A DNA stretch of 38,478 nt, taken from contig JAUMZC010000008.1 in assembly GCA_030528295.1 (NCBI GenBank), forward strand, positions 1-38,478. The letters are read 5' to 3'. The DNA comes from Corynebacterium sp. (GTDB lineage Bacteria > Actinomycetota > Actinomycetes > Mycobacteriales > Mycobacteriaceae). The stretch's first letter is position 1. Every line of letters starts with the position of its first letter. The notes under the pieces are model-generated. The model was not told where the DNA came from and did not search any database. It saw only the letters and a list, made by a program, of their open reading frames with translations. A program made the translations under genes and the position numbers. Of this stretch, positions 7,558-18,654 are shown piece after piece.

Positions 7558-10304
7558 TGGCATCGAAATTTACGGTCTTTATTGGGCGTGGCCCACTTTC
7601 CGGAGCGATTAGTCAGGCGCTTGAAGACCTTGTTTCATTAAGCCTGGTTGGTCCATATATTTGGGTGAATGCAGATACTTACGTGGATTCTGGTTCGTTT
7701 GTAAGTTGCGCCACGCCGTCTGAGGATGGTTTGACGCGCGTCGAATTTATGCCGTTGAACCAGGCGTTGGCGCAATCAAATGGATCTGGGTTTTCCATCG
7801 GTGTGATTAACGACGTTTCCTCCGGCAACGGCGTTATTGATAATAAACGCATCGCTTCCTTCACGGCAGATATTGCCGCGGTGGAAAAGGGGCGCGATAC
7901 GCGGCGCACAAACTTGATGATCGCGGCCGTCGGTACGCATTCCGAGGTGGATTTGCCCATCTACAACGGCTACGTCAACCTCATGCTCGCGCCAGAAGAC
8001 AGCAGCGGCCCTGATGCGACGCCAGTCTCCTATACCCACAACGGGTCGCAGAGTGCGTTTGTCCTGCACTGCGCCACTGGAATCGCAAGCCTGTTCGGTA
8101 TATGGAAAGGCCAAGAGGATGCGGCCGTACTCTCCATGCAGCCAGCAACCGGGCAAACATTCCAATTGGTCCGGGCGTTTTATCGTCGTGTTGATGGGCA
8201 GGAAGTTCAGCGCCAACTCAAAGAAAAGATCTTTAATACGGACCAGAACCCACTGCCAATCCTGCAGCATGCAGGCCGGAAAGTTGCCGCGCAATACCCG
8301 CTGAACTACCGCGAGATGAACAACCAATGCGCGGATGAACTAGTGGGTGAATTCCTCCCGCTGTTAAAAGGGCACCGCATTCACGGCACGGGCGAAGATA
8401 CCATCAGGAAAACCAACTCCGAGGCGCTTGGTGAATACTTCAGCAAGTATGGGAGGAACCTGTTTACCGCACCAACTCGCTGGTTCCGGGACTACAGTGA
8501 TGAGCTCAAGAACCTGACGAGCCTGGCCGTGAAGAGTGTGCTGTATGGCGACGGCAGCCGCGTGATGGTGGGAAACGGCCCGGTGCTTGGCGCGGAAGAA
8601 ATGAGAAACGAGGCGCTTCGGAGTGTGAGCCGTGAAGGGGTTGCACGTGAATACGCGCCGCTCTGGCAAAGTTATGAAAACCTGTCGATGACCTTGCTGG
8701 ATGCAAAACCTCGCGTATTCGGGACGTCGAATGTGCCGCGGTATCCCAAGGCAGTTGCGGCAAGTGAAACCGACCCAGTGTTTGTAGCACCAACCGCCAA
8801 AGTGGTGATCCCTGGCCCGCAGGTTCGGTTTGGCAATAATCTTCCGCCGCAGCTAAAGAGTTTGCTCAATATGGATTCCATTGCAGCATATGATCTGATG
8901 GAAGCTGAGCGTTACGAGAAAATGCTGTCTGAGCAGTCGGATCGGCAGCACCGCGATCTTGGGCGAGTGATTGGTGAATTCAGCAAGTGGCGCAGCGAAC
9001 ATGCCGATAGTTTCGCTTCGTGCGTTGCCCGGAGGCTTGCGGGCATCAATCGTGATCTAGGCAATGAAGCCAATAGTTGGCTGGCAAAGATCGAGGCGTT
9101 GAAAAACCAGCGACATGGCACGCTGAAGACGGCCGCTACCGCGATCCAGGTGTTGCGCTGGCTGGGATATGTAGTGTTCTGGTCGCTCATGGTGTTCGTG
9201 GGAGCTTGGTTGATGTTCCGCGGGAATGTGAACCCTCAGGGGCTGCCTGAGTACATGTGGGTGCGCGCCTTTGAAATGTCTGCCACCAGCACCAAGTCCA
9301 TATTTCTGGGGGTGTGGTTTGTACTGTGGCTTGTGTTGTTCCTGGTGCAAGTGGCATTGGAAACCAGGGACGAAATGAGGTTTGAACACCGCAGACTCAC
9401 CATAGTGGATGAGCTGCAGGCGGCAACGGACAATTACCGTACCTGCATTCAAGGTCAGGAGCGGATCCGTATCGGGTACCACCAGTTTGTTTCGCTTTCG
9501 CACCAACTCGGTGCCGTAATGGAACGCCCGTTTGGTCAAGTGCGGCAGTATCGGATGGCGAACGTGATTCCTGCGAATACTATGCCGGAATCAGTGATTT
9601 TGGCGGAAGCTGCGCCTCCGGAAGAGGTTGTGGATAAGGTTGCTCAGCGTTTCCGCACCAGCATGTATCACCAAGGGTGGTTGCAGCAACATGTTCAGGA
9701 GGCTCGCGACGTCGCCACCAGGCTGCTGGAACGCGAAGCTGGCGGGCCGATCCACACGGACAATATGTTCGCGTTAACAGGGCGCGGCACGGGTACTGCG
9801 CTGGACCGGATGGGGCAGTTAATGTCCAGCCCGGAATATATGCAGTTGGATCGCAGTGAAGACGAGTGGGGCGACATCACCAAGCAATTGAAAGACATTG
9901 TGCGGATTGAAAAAGTTGAGATGCTGCAGCCAATGACCATTACTCGCGACGGCAACAAGCATGCGGCACCGACGTTAGAACCGTTGGAAGAGCAGCGGCA
10001 TCACGGGCAGTTTAATGCGGAGATTGTTACGGATTCTGGCCAGGTTGCCAGCGTGCATCAAGTAAGTTTGCCGTATTTTTATCGAGGTGGTTCGGAACTC
10101 GATGCGATCGGTGTGAGTGAAGTATTAGTGCAGCTCGGTGGTGCTGCCCGCGCCGAGGATGTTGCGTTGTGGAAGGACGCGGCGTCGACACGCACTACGG
10201 AAATTCCGCAACCACCGTCGTCTGAGGAACGTTGGGGTCTTTCCGGAGATTACTCACTACCCACCCAGTCTGCGCCTGTAATTCCTGGGGAGGGCGAGTT
10301 TTAA
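7557..10304 (+). CDS. Large protein with two central TM helices (operon gene 4)
   Basis: No family is recognised. The 915 residues comprise an N-terminal alpha/beta region of ~525 residues, two close TM helices (about 530-556 and 580-600) and a long helical C-terminal region, so both big domains are probably cytoplasmic. The start ATG overlaps the stop of the tubulin-like gene and its own TAA overlaps the next ATG, so translation is coupled on both sides. The last residues VIPGEGEF nearly match the end of the tubulin-like protein, although most of the codons differ, which argues for a selected peptide rather than a recent copy. I infer that this protein is the membrane partner of the tubulin-like protein or that both are bound by one common partner. 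Confidence 0.75.
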   Translation: MASKFTVFIGRGPLSGAISQALEDLVSLSLVGPYIWVNADTYVDSGSFVSCATPSEDGLTRVEFMPLNQALAQSNGSGFSIGVINDVSSGNGVIDNKRIASFTADIAAVEKGRDTRRTNLMIAAVGTHSEVDLPIYNGYVNLMLAPEDSSGPDATPVSYTHNGSQSAFVLHCATGIASLFGIWKGQEDAAVLSMQPATGQTFQLVRAFYRRVDGQEVQRQLKEKIFNTDQNPLPILQHAGRKVAAQYPLNYREMNNQCADELVGEFLPLLKGHRIHGTGEDTIRKTNSEALGEYFSKYGRNLFTAPTRWFRDYSDELKNLTSLAVKSVLYGDGSRVMVGNGPVLGAEEMRNEALRSVSREGVAREYAPLWQSYENLSMTLLDAKPRVFGTSNVPRYPKAVAASETDPVFVAPTAKVVIPGPQVRFGNNLPPQLKSLLNMDSIAAYDLMEAERYEKMLSEQSDRQHRDLGRVIGEFSKWRSEHADSFASCVARRLAGINRDLGNEANSWLAKIEALKNQRHGTLKTAATAIQVLRWLGYVVFWSLMVFVGAWLMFRGNVNPQGLPEYMWVRAFEMSATSTKSIFLGVWFVLWLVLFLVQVALETRDEMRFEHRRLTIVDELQAATDNYRTCIQGQERIRIGYHQFVSLSHQLGAVMERPFGQVRQYRMANVIPANTMPESVILAEAAPPEEVVDKVAQRFRTSMYHQGWLQQHVQEARDVATRLLEREAGGPIHTDNMFALTGRGTGTALDRMGQLMSSPEYMQLDRSEDEWGDITKQLKDIVRIEKVEMLQPMTITRDGNKHAAPTLEPLEEQRHHGQFNAEIVTDSGQVASVHQVSLPYFYRGGSELDAIGVSEVLVQLGGAARAEDVALWKDAASTRTTEIPQPPSSEERWGLSGDYSLPTQSAPVIPGEGEF

Positions 10305-12379
10305 TGGTCACGCATGCGGAAATGGCCTTTGAACTGTATATGCGGTGGCGCAAAGAGGCCGCAGAGAAGTTTACTGAAGACCAGCTACCCACTGTCGATC
10401 AGCTCAAGGAAGTAGCGCTGAATACAGCGTTGTTGCGCAAGGAAAACGCTGCGCCCATCGTGAATGTTTGGGGTAAGCCACTCACCATGATTCGCGCATT
10501 GGTAGATACCGGCAACGTCCGTGGCTTTGATAACCTGCCAGCCAAGCTGATGTACACCCCGGTGCTCATCAACGGTGCTTGGCCAGCCAGCGTATCGACG
10601 CCCCCGCCCCCGGCGTCGGATGCAAAGCCTCAGCAACCAGCACCGAAGCCTGCGCCGAAGGTAGAGCCAAAGCCTGCGCCGAAGGTAGAGCCGAAGCCTG
10701 TGCCCGCTCCGAAGCCGAAGCCCAGCCCGCTTCGGGATTATGAATATTCGGATTTTGCGCGAGTGGATTTGTTTGCTGACCCCGAAGCTGTTGGTGCGGT
10801 CACAACACTCCAACGGGAGGACGGCATTCGGATTGAGTGGACCGCGCCTGATCCGAAACCTGGCGAGGTGCAATTATTCCGTGTGATTAGTGACGAGGAA
10901 CCGTTTGACTACGATCCGGAAATAGGCGAACAGCGGGCAGTTTCTGTGGCGCATAATTGGTTAGATGAGGCGCCATTGAGTGGGGCGGTCCGGATGTATC
11001 AAATTTGGATGCACTCGGGTACTTCGGAGTTATTCGCGTTGAAGTCTGAACCAGTGCTCATTGGCGAGGATTACGTCATTCAGCCTGTTGAAGACTTCCA
11101 ACTATCCGTGGTCGGTGGAGTAATTTACGGACAGTGGTCAGCAAAAGAAGGCACCGAGCGGGTGGCCGTATATTGTGCCACTGAACACGATCGAGTGATC
11201 CATAAGCCCAGCAATGAGATCGAGCGATCGAAGCCTAACCTGCGAGGCTTCCAGTTCACTCCAAATCAACGCGGAATGACATACAAATTCCAGGTTCGTC
11301 GACTTGTGAAACTGCCAAATGGTAGTGCTACTTCCAGGCCTTCTGCAGTGCAAAGCATCTATGTGCCAGCCGAACTCACGCAGGTGACCATTGATGTTGC
11401 GAGCGGCACAACAGGCGAAGGTGCCTATTTTGATGTTTCGTGGGAGAACCCTGGTGCTGGCCAGGTACGGCTGTACCGCACCGAGAATGCTCCCGACGAC
11501 GGGATGGTTGGAAGGACGCTGGAAAGCGATCAACTTGAGGGTTTCGGGCTTTCAACGCACGATTGGGTCAACTCCCTTGACTTGGGTGTTTCGCCGTGCC
11601 GGGTTACATGGCCGCAGGACTGGTACACCATTTACCTCACACCGGTATGTGTTGTAGGGGACAAGTGTATGGTCGGCGAATCGTATTCCGAGGTGCGGGT
11701 TGGCACTGTGACCAATGCGTTTATCCGGGAACGGGTAGTGAACCAGCTCGTTACATTCGGGTGGCCAAGGAATGCCCATGAAGTGCGGGCCGAGTTGCAG
11801 ATCGGTGACCAAATCGAAGGTCTGGATGTTATTGATGCAGAAACATACCGAGCCGAGGGAGGTATGCGGCTGGAACTCAATGCTCCAGGAGACATTTTGC
11901 TCGTGCCTTCAGCACACCATAATGGAAAACGAATTGAAGGCAAGAAAGTACGGTTACATTATCGCGGTGTAATTCGACTTGAATACGAGATTTATTTAGC
12001 TGACGGAAGAGTGTTTCTCGGGATCAAGTCGGGGTTGCCTCAAAACGAACATTTTTCCTTCACACTCAGGATGCTGCATGGCCGTCTACCGCTGGAATCG
12101 AGCGAAGGGATCGAGGTCAAAGCTCGTGTTTCCGAGCGGGAAGATCCAGGTACGCCGTTTGTGCAAGGTCTGCATTCTCCAGGTTTTCCATCGCCGGAAC
12201 ATTCGCAGTATTGGCAAATTGATCCTGAGTTATTGAATTATGGCCGCGGCGGGTTCATCAGGCTGTTTACGGATGAACAATTTGATTCTTTAGGGCGAGG
12301 GATCGCATTGCTTGATCCAGACGTCGAACATTTAAGGGTAGATAACATTATTAACAGTCTGCGTGGGCAGGGGAGATAG
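10304..12379 (+). CDS. Beta-rich protein with FnIII-like repeats and KP-rich linker (operon gene 5)
   Basis: The N-terminal ~90 residues are helical. A Lys/Pro-rich linker with in-frame 24-bp DNA repeats follows (about residues 105-143). After that come several repeats with FnIII-like strands: Trp in IRIEWTAP, IYGQWSAK and FDVSWENP, each followed by a strand ending LYR- or VY-like. I see no signal peptide or TM segment, so it is likely cytoplasmic, unlike most FnIII proteins. ATG 10304 is used because it overlaps the previous stop; the frame is open further upstream but has no better start. A five-base gap separates it from the next gene. The role is unknown; repeats of this type often serve as binding scaffolds. 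Confidence 0.7.
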   Translation: MVTHAEMAFELYMRWRKEAAEKFTEDQLPTVDQLKEVALNTALLRKENAAPIVNVWGKPLTMIRALVDTGNVRGFDNLPAKLMYTPVLINGAWPASVSTPPPPASDAKPQQPAPKPAPKVEPKPAPKVEPKPVPAPKPKPSPLRDYEYSDFARVDLFADPEAVGAVTTLQREDGIRIEWTAPDPKPGEVQLFRVISDEEPFDYDPEIGEQRAVSVAHNWLDEAPLSGAVRMYQIWMHSGTSELFALKSEPVLIGEDYVIQPVEDFQLSVVGGVIYGQWSAKEGTERVAVYCATEHDRVIHKPSNEIERSKPNLRGFQFTPNQRGMTYKFQVRRLVKLPNGSATSRPSAVQSIYVPAELTQVTIDVASGTTGEGAYFDVSWENPGAGQVRLYRTENAPDDGMVGRTLESDQLEGFGLSTHDWVNSLDLGVSPCRVTWPQDWYTIYLTPVCVVGDKCMVGESYSEVRVGTVTNAFIRERVVNQLVTFGWPRNAHEVRAELQIGDQIEGLDVIDAETYRAEGGMRLELNAPGDILLVPSAHHNGKRIEGKKVRLHYRGVIRLEYEIYLADGRVFLGIKSGLPQNEHFSFTLRMLHGRLPLESSEGIEVKARVSEREDPGTPFVQGLHSPGFPSPEHSQYWQIDPELLNYGRGGFIRLFTDEQFDSLGRGIALLDPDVEHLRVDNIINSLRGQGR
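10645..10716 (+). repeat. 24-bp in-frame tandem repeat in the KP-rich linker
   Basis: Two nearly perfect 24-bp units (10645-10668 and 10669-10692) code for PKPAPKVE-type octapeptides, and a third decayed unit follows at 10693-10716. Because the unit length is divisible by three, copy number can vary without breaking the frame, so the linker length could differ between strains. Confidence 0.7.
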
Positions 12380-12384
12380 TAGCG

Positions 12385-14424
12385 GTGGACAGCGATCGTG
12401 CACGGTGGGCGCAAGCTACCTATGCGTCGTTTCAAAGTGTGAGGTTCGGAGGCGGTGGTGGTTGGCGGCTTGGCAAATATCGTGGAATTGATGACCAAGA
12501 AGCAGAATGGGTGCGCCAACACGCACCTACTCGATTAGACCCCGTTCAAAAATTCGATGATTTTATTGCAAGCGATGAAATCGATCGGTTGCCTAGGAGA
12601 TTTGCGTATTTCCCACAAGGTGTAGGAACCACCGACGTCTATATGCAGTCCGTGCCCGCGGGTAAGGACGCAACAGGACGTCCCGGAAATGTATTCACTC
12701 ATGTCTTTTTTAATCGTTCACCCGATGAGCCAAAGTCAGTTTCGTATCCAATTGAGTTGTATGATTCGGAGGATTTCTTAACACCATTTCGCGCCCCGGC
12801 TGTGAATTCGGTGGAACTTCCGGAAGTCGGTGAACCAGCTGGTTGCCCCCTCGATCCCTCGATCACCTGGGTGATGGTGAACGGCCTGCAAGGTGATCGA
12901 ATGGGTGCACTATTTGCCCTGCAGCAAGCGGTTGAAATTGGCCCAGTGGTGTTGGTAACCAACAACGTGGATGAAGCGGTGAACTGGATACAAGCGCTTT
13001 CCATCACGATGTCGCCCGTTGAAGCACGTAAGGTAGGTTTTTGTACGTTCGAGCGGGCGGAAACATTGACGCTAACACCGCAGAGTATTGCGTGCGTTCC
13101 GAGGGATGATCTCAATGAATTGCGCGTTCGGTGTCCAGTCGTAGATATTGAAAATCCGAAAACATATGCGGAACCAATAACGGAGTGGAATCGGCTCACT
13201 GCGGCGGTGTTGAGCAGCGATAAGGTCGAGGAGGTCGCCGAAAAACAGCGGCACTACAGCAAAGATTCCGCAACATTCGGCGCGGGTTTGGCGGCAATTG
13301 TCCTTGAGCAACCTTCGCTTTTCGACGCCCAAACCGTTGATGTGGCAGCAAAGCTATTGCCGGCTGCTCAGCCCGCTCCGCAACCAGACCAGCAACAATT
13401 GGCTGCAGCTCGTGGAAGTGATTTCTATCGTTGGTTGGAAAACGGCGTAACGCAAGGTTATCTCACCGAAGATGAACTTCATTCAGGGGTATTTCATAAT
13501 AAAATCGTCGACAATGATGACCTTTTCGAATGGCTGAAAACACCAGCAGATATAGGTAATCGTGTTGTGGCGTCAGCGATCCTGGCGGCGTGGGAAGAAC
13601 GCTTCCGCCCAGACGGGCCTTGGGGAAGCGAATGGCTCGGGCATCCAGGAGCTTGCATCCATCCGGAGACAGCCGACCAGTTGGGATTCGCAACATCTTC
13701 GAGTGTTCCCGCACGGATTTCAGAGATTGCTGCCCGAATCCAAACCAGTGGTCTCCAAGCTGTTCATCCCGCGGAATGCGGGTATTTCCTCTCGGAAATG
13801 ACCCAGTTGCAGCGGAATCATAATTATTTTGTGCCACGTTCTGGCGATGAACTCACAGGACTATGGCATCTTGTTGAGCGTGAGCAGCTCATTGATACTG
13901 GATATCAGCAATGGTACGAAGAACATCAACAAGCCCATCAGCTCCTGGAACAGATTCATACCGGAGTTGATTTAGGCAGTGTGCTCGCAGCGCTGAATAA
14001 TCCGGAAACTCAGAAGAGAATCGCGTTTCCGATGCGAGATCTTATGACTTCTTATGAATTCCGTGATGCATTACTGCGTATGGCAACGGTCATACTCGCC
14101 GTTTCAGATGTATTCGATATTTTTCAGGGAAGGCATCAAGAAAAAGCAAAGGTGCACGAAACAGTGCATGGCGGACTGCTTCGTGGTGTTGATTGGGAGC
14201 GAATCTGCCCAACTGACAATGAACTCAAGAGCCTTGTGGATTCAGTGATTTGGCCGGATTATCGCGATATGCACCTGGATATTTCGATGAAGCGCCGCGC
14301 AATCAACGCCGCTGGAAGGCTCTCGGAACAATATAGGTCGAGTGTGGCTCAACAACCTCGCATTGGTGAAACCCTGGATAAGGTTGCTGGCCTTCTGGCT
14401 GCTCGACAAGGAGAATTACGATGA
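12385..14424 (+). CDS. GTPase-associated protein 1 type, GAP1-N2 domain (operon gene 6)
   Basis: The N-terminal ~150 residues match what I recall of the GAP1-N2 family (GTPase-associated protein 1, N-terminal domain type 2). They show an early QATYASFQS block, a GGGGWRL patch, then TGRPGNVFTHVFF with VYMQSV just before it. The rest of the 679 residues is mainly helical without TM segments, fitting the M and C regions of such proteins. In the literature the family is paired with double-GTPases in predicted conflict systems; here a double-GTPase-type gene lies two genes downstream. Start is GTG 12385, with GGGAGA at 12370-12375 as ribosome binding site. The final ATGA overlaps the next start. 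The assignment comes from memory of the domain and needs a profile search. Confidence 0.65.
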   Translation: MDSDRARWAQATYASFQSVRFGGGGGWRLGKYRGIDDQEAEWVRQHAPTRLDPVQKFDDFIASDEIDRLPRRFAYFPQGVGTTDVYMQSVPAGKDATGRPGNVFTHVFFNRSPDEPKSVSYPIELYDSEDFLTPFRAPAVNSVELPEVGEPAGCPLDPSITWVMVNGLQGDRMGALFALQQAVEIGPVVLVTNNVDEAVNWIQALSITMSPVEARKVGFCTFERAETLTLTPQSIACVPRDDLNELRVRCPVVDIENPKTYAEPITEWNRLTAAVLSSDKVEEVAEKQRHYSKDSATFGAGLAAIVLEQPSLFDAQTVDVAAKLLPAAQPAPQPDQQQLAAARGSDFYRWLENGVTQGYLTEDELHSGVFHNKIVDNDDLFEWLKTPADIGNRVVASAILAAWEERFRPDGPWGSEWLGHPGACIHPETADQLGFATSSSVPARISEIAARIQTSGLQAVHPAECGYFLSEMTQLQRNHNYFVPRSGDELTGLWHLVEREQLIDTGYQQWYEEHQQAHQLLEQIHTGVDLGSVLAALNNPETQKRIAFPMRDLMTSYEFRDALLRMATVILAVSDVFDIFQGRHQEKAKVHETVHGGLLRGVDWERICPTDNELKSLVDSVIWPDYRDMHLDISMKRRAINAAGRLSEQYRSSVAQQPRIGETLDKVAGLLAARQGELR

Positions 14425-15341
14425 TTGAACGAAAACTTGTTCCTGGTCAGCGATACGTTGCTGAAGGCATCCACGAACTAACAGCTAAATTCGAGATTAG
14501 TTCCAGTAACAACTGTGGTTTCGATTTTGAAATTCCACACGCTGAAATGCGCAAACGGGGCAGCACTGTTGCAGTGCGTAACCTCGCCAAAGATAGTGAA
14601 GTAGTCATCGTTGCTGAAGACGCCGCGTTTCCTTCGCAGACCACAGTATTTATTACGTTGATTTTCCTTGCGGCGGATCGGGCTTCGGAAACGTTGCTTG
14701 AATTTCCACCATTTGATGTTTCCAACCTGGGATCGTTTAGTTTTTGCACGCTACGGAAAACGCCGCAAGGGATTGCTGTCGACGTCGCGAACCTTACGGA
14801 GGATTCAGGGCTCGCCGAAACTTCCAATGAGGTGCGTTCAATTGCACGGTCAATGCTGCAGGAAGACACCACAAGTAATGTCACAGTCATTGTGGACGTG
14901 AGTTCTTCAATGACTCGTTCGCTCAGCGACGAGCAATTCCAGGCAATGTGCCAGTTTGCCAGTGGTGCACTCGCGATGGTGGCTTCCCAGCGGACATTGA
15001 GTTTCTGTACCAGCGCGGCGAATTCGCGGGTTGTCCAGGTAACGTGCAATGACATCGAGGCAATTCCAGAACGCAAACTGCAATTCGCCGAGGTCGGATG
15101 GAACGTCGACATGAGACAAATCCCCGAAGGTGAAGCGCTGGTAGTGATCTCGGATGATCTTCCGGCGGCACTGGCTGGGCGGAAGGCAGTTCATGTGTTG
15201 GCTCCGCGGACACCGCTGGCTCGGGAAGCGTCATACACAGTATTTACTCCTGAGTTTGTGCGTGCCGTTCAGAATCGTAGTACTGCGATTTTGAAGCAGG
15301 ATACGGAACGTATGGTGAACACGCTCACTGGAGGTCGTTAA
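14421..15341 (+). CDS. Soluble vWA-domain protein (operon gene 7)
   Basis: The first ~130 of 306 residues look beta-rich. A vWA fold follows with a complete metal-site start, VIVDVSSSMT (DxSxS) near residue 158, and a later strand ending VVISDDL in the place where a vWA domain usually has a conserved Asp. There is no signal peptide or TM segment, so it is likely cytoplasmic, in contrast to the exported vWA protein encoded by gene 2. The start ATG overlaps the previous stop (ATGA) and the next gene starts directly after its stop TAA. vWA proteins of this size commonly act as assembly or adaptor factors for NTPases, which fits the adjacent P-loop protein. Confidence 0.75.
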   Translation: MIERKLVPGQRYVAEGIHELTAKFEISSSNNCGFDFEIPHAEMRKRGSTVAVRNLAKDSEVVIVAEDAAFPSQTTVFITLIFLAADRASETLLEFPPFDVSNLGSFSFCTLRKTPQGIAVDVANLTEDSGLAETSNEVRSIARSMLQEDTTSNVTVIVDVSSSMTRSLSDEQFQAMCQFASGALAMVASQRTLSFCTSAANSRVVQVTCNDIEAIPERKLQFAEVGWNVDMRQIPEGEALVVISDDLPAALAGRKAVHVLAPRTPLAREASYTVFTPEFVRAVQNRSTAILKQDTERMVNTLTGGR

Positions 15342-16457
15342 ATGAATGCGTACACAGGGTTATTAAAGACCAAATGCCCGTATACGTTTCGGGAAATGGG
15401 TCCTCAGGCAACGGTATCGCCATACGTTTCCGAGCCGGAGGAGTATCCACTCCCCGAAGGTTGGGAAGGATCAGGCACGCTAACCTTTGCCATGGCAGGC
15501 GCCCGAGCCTCCGGTAAAAGCCTGTATATCGCGGTCGTCGTCAAGCTACTACAACAATTAGTCATCGCCAACGGTGGCACGTTTGCGGCGGCCGACGAAC
15601 ACACGCGCCGAACATACCAAGAAAAATACGAGCAACCACTGTTCGACCAAATGGGGCTGCTGGGTTCCACTCCATCTGCAGCATCCAAGGACGCGCATCA
15701 ACGACGTCCCCTAATCTTTGATCTTGGTAAGTATCAACGTGATGGTGGGTTCCAGAAACTCTTTGTGGTGTTTCGGGACGTGGCAGGCGAGGATCTCACG
15801 GAGACGAACTTTCCAAGCCGGAAAGACGATCTTGAGTTTTTCCGCTACGCCGATCGGGTGATTTTCCTCTTTGACCCCATGGCGGTTGGCCGCATTCAAC
15901 AATTGCTGGCAGGTGCTGTACCTCGGCACGAAGTTGGTGACGATGACCCCACTGTTGTACTTCAAAACGTGTTACGTGTGCTGGGCTCGGACCACCGGCC
16001 AGGCATAGCGTTGACGCTTTCAAAATTCGACACCATGCAGCGACTATCCCAAGTAAGCCAGGCGGGCAATTACTATTCAAGAAGCGTGAATTGGCAGCGC
16101 GTCATGAACAACTTCGGCGCGGGTTTTTGTCGGGAAAACTCCAAAATCAATGAAGCCTTTGACGACGTCAACAATCGGTTATTGCACTTCGAGGTGTTAA
16201 GCCTGCTGCAGGCCCTTGGTGCAGTTCAGATGATTAACCAGCTAGGGCAACCGATGTACGGTGACTATCCCTACAGCTATCAATGTTTTGCTGTTTCAGC
16301 ATTGGGTGCGCCGCCAGATGGTGACCAGGTCAACCGCAGCGGAATCGCACCATTCCGGTGCTTAGACCCGTTACGTGCGCTATTCAGCCAATACGATCTC
16401 CTCAATGGAGTGCGCAATGGAGCAACAGATGCGTATTGGGGAACCGACATTGCGTAA
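15342..16457 (+). CDS. Double-GTPase-type P-loop NTPase (operon gene 8)
   Basis: Residues ~50-62 read MAGARASGKSLYI, a Walker A with the ASGKS form seen in double-GTPase (DO-GTPase) families. FVVFRDVAGEDL near 143-152 is a switch II/Walker B segment (DxxG), and TLSKFDTM near 225-232 stands where the NKxD base-recognition motif belongs, here SKFD. A CPYTF stretch precedes the P-loop domain. There is no TM. It is probably the GTPase served by the GAP1-type protein two genes upstream. It starts immediately after the stop of gene 7. Loss of the Asn in NKxD could change base preference, so GTP specificity is not certain. Confidence 0.7.
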   Translation: MNAYTGLLKTKCPYTFREMGPQATVSPYVSEPEEYPLPEGWEGSGTLTFAMAGARASGKSLYIAVVVKLLQQLVIANGGTFAAADEHTRRTYQEKYEQPLFDQMGLLGSTPSAASKDAHQRRPLIFDLGKYQRDGGFQKLFVVFRDVAGEDLTETNFPSRKDDLEFFRYADRVIFLFDPMAVGRIQQLLAGAVPRHEVGDDDPTVVLQNVLRVLGSDHRPGIALTLSKFDTMQRLSQVSQAGNYYSRSVNWQRVMNNFGAGFCRENSKINEAFDDVNNRLLHFEVLSLLQALGAVQMINQLGQPMYGDYPYSYQCFAVSALGAPPDGDQVNRSGIAPFRCLDPLRALFSQYDLLNGVRNGATDAYWGTDIA

Positions 16458-16496
16458 CGAGCGACACAGCGCATTACCATCAGAGGAGAACGAACG

Positions 16497-16808
16497 ATGA
16501 ACGGTCAACCAATGCAAGGCCAACCGATTGGCCAACCTTTTGCGGGTCCTGGCGGTGCTCCGGTTCGGGATTGGCAACACTCCCAGCCTTCAACATCGAC
16601 AACCGAGATCAGCCGGACAGAAGAAGCGCAACGTAAAGAACAGGAAAAAGGGCTTTCTAGAGTTGGAAAGCTAGTGCTACTGGCAGCCATTGCGGTAATG
16701 GTGATCGCCGGAATTATGTTGGGCATGATCTGGCTTTGGTCACGAGGGTTTTTCCTGGCACTCTTCGAAGATCCTGCACTGCCCACATTCCTTCAAAGTT
16801 TGGCATAG
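16497..16808 (+). CDS. Small single-TM membrane protein (operon gene 9)
   Basis: It has 103 residues: a Gln/Gly/Pro-rich head of ~40 residues, a charged stretch rich in Glu and Lys, then one long hydrophobic helix (about residues 55-80) and a short tail. The head composition resembles that of gene 1, so both may be ends of one membrane assembly. AGAGGAGA at 16480-16487 is a good ribosome binding site. It follows the GTPase gene by 39 bases and is the last gene before the groEL2 promoter. No family is recognised. Confidence 0.65.
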   Translation: MNGQPMQGQPIGQPFAGPGGAPVRDWQHSQPSTSTTEISRTEEAQRKEQEKGLSRVGKLVLLAAIAVMVIAGIMLGMIWLWSRGFFLALFEDPALPTFLQSLA

Positions 16809-16809
16809 G

Positions 16810-16838
16810 TTGCACGCGAGCACAGTGACTGCTAAAAA
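16810..16838 (+). promoter_or_regulatory. groEL2 promoter (-35 TTGCAC, 17-bp spacer, -10 TAAAAA)
   Basis: TTGCAC at 16810-16815 and TAAAAA at 16833-16838 are separated by 17 bases. The predicted start of transcription, about 16844-16846, falls at the left edge of the CIRCE operator, the usual place for HrcA repression. Confidence 0.5.
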
Positions 16839-16843
16839 CGGAT

Positions 16844-16870
16844 TTAGCACTCTATGCATTTGAGTGCCAA
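16844..16870 (+). promoter_or_regulatory. CIRCE operator (HrcA binding site)
   Basis: TTAGCACTC, nine spacer bases, then GAGTGCCAA: eight of nine positions of the right arm match the consensus GAGTGCTAA. It lies about 115 bases before groEL2, so heat-shock control by HrcA is expected. Confidence 0.93.
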
Positions 16871-16967
16871 TCAAACGCTGAAGCGGGTGAGGGTGGTACT
16901 TCACTCACACGCCACCCCTGCCGTCGCGGGCGCCCGTTTCAAAAGACGTGAGTGTCGTCCTATATAA

Positions 16968-18629
<1,662 letters not shown>

Positions 18630-18654
18630 ACGCCCTGCTTGTGTAAACTCGCGA

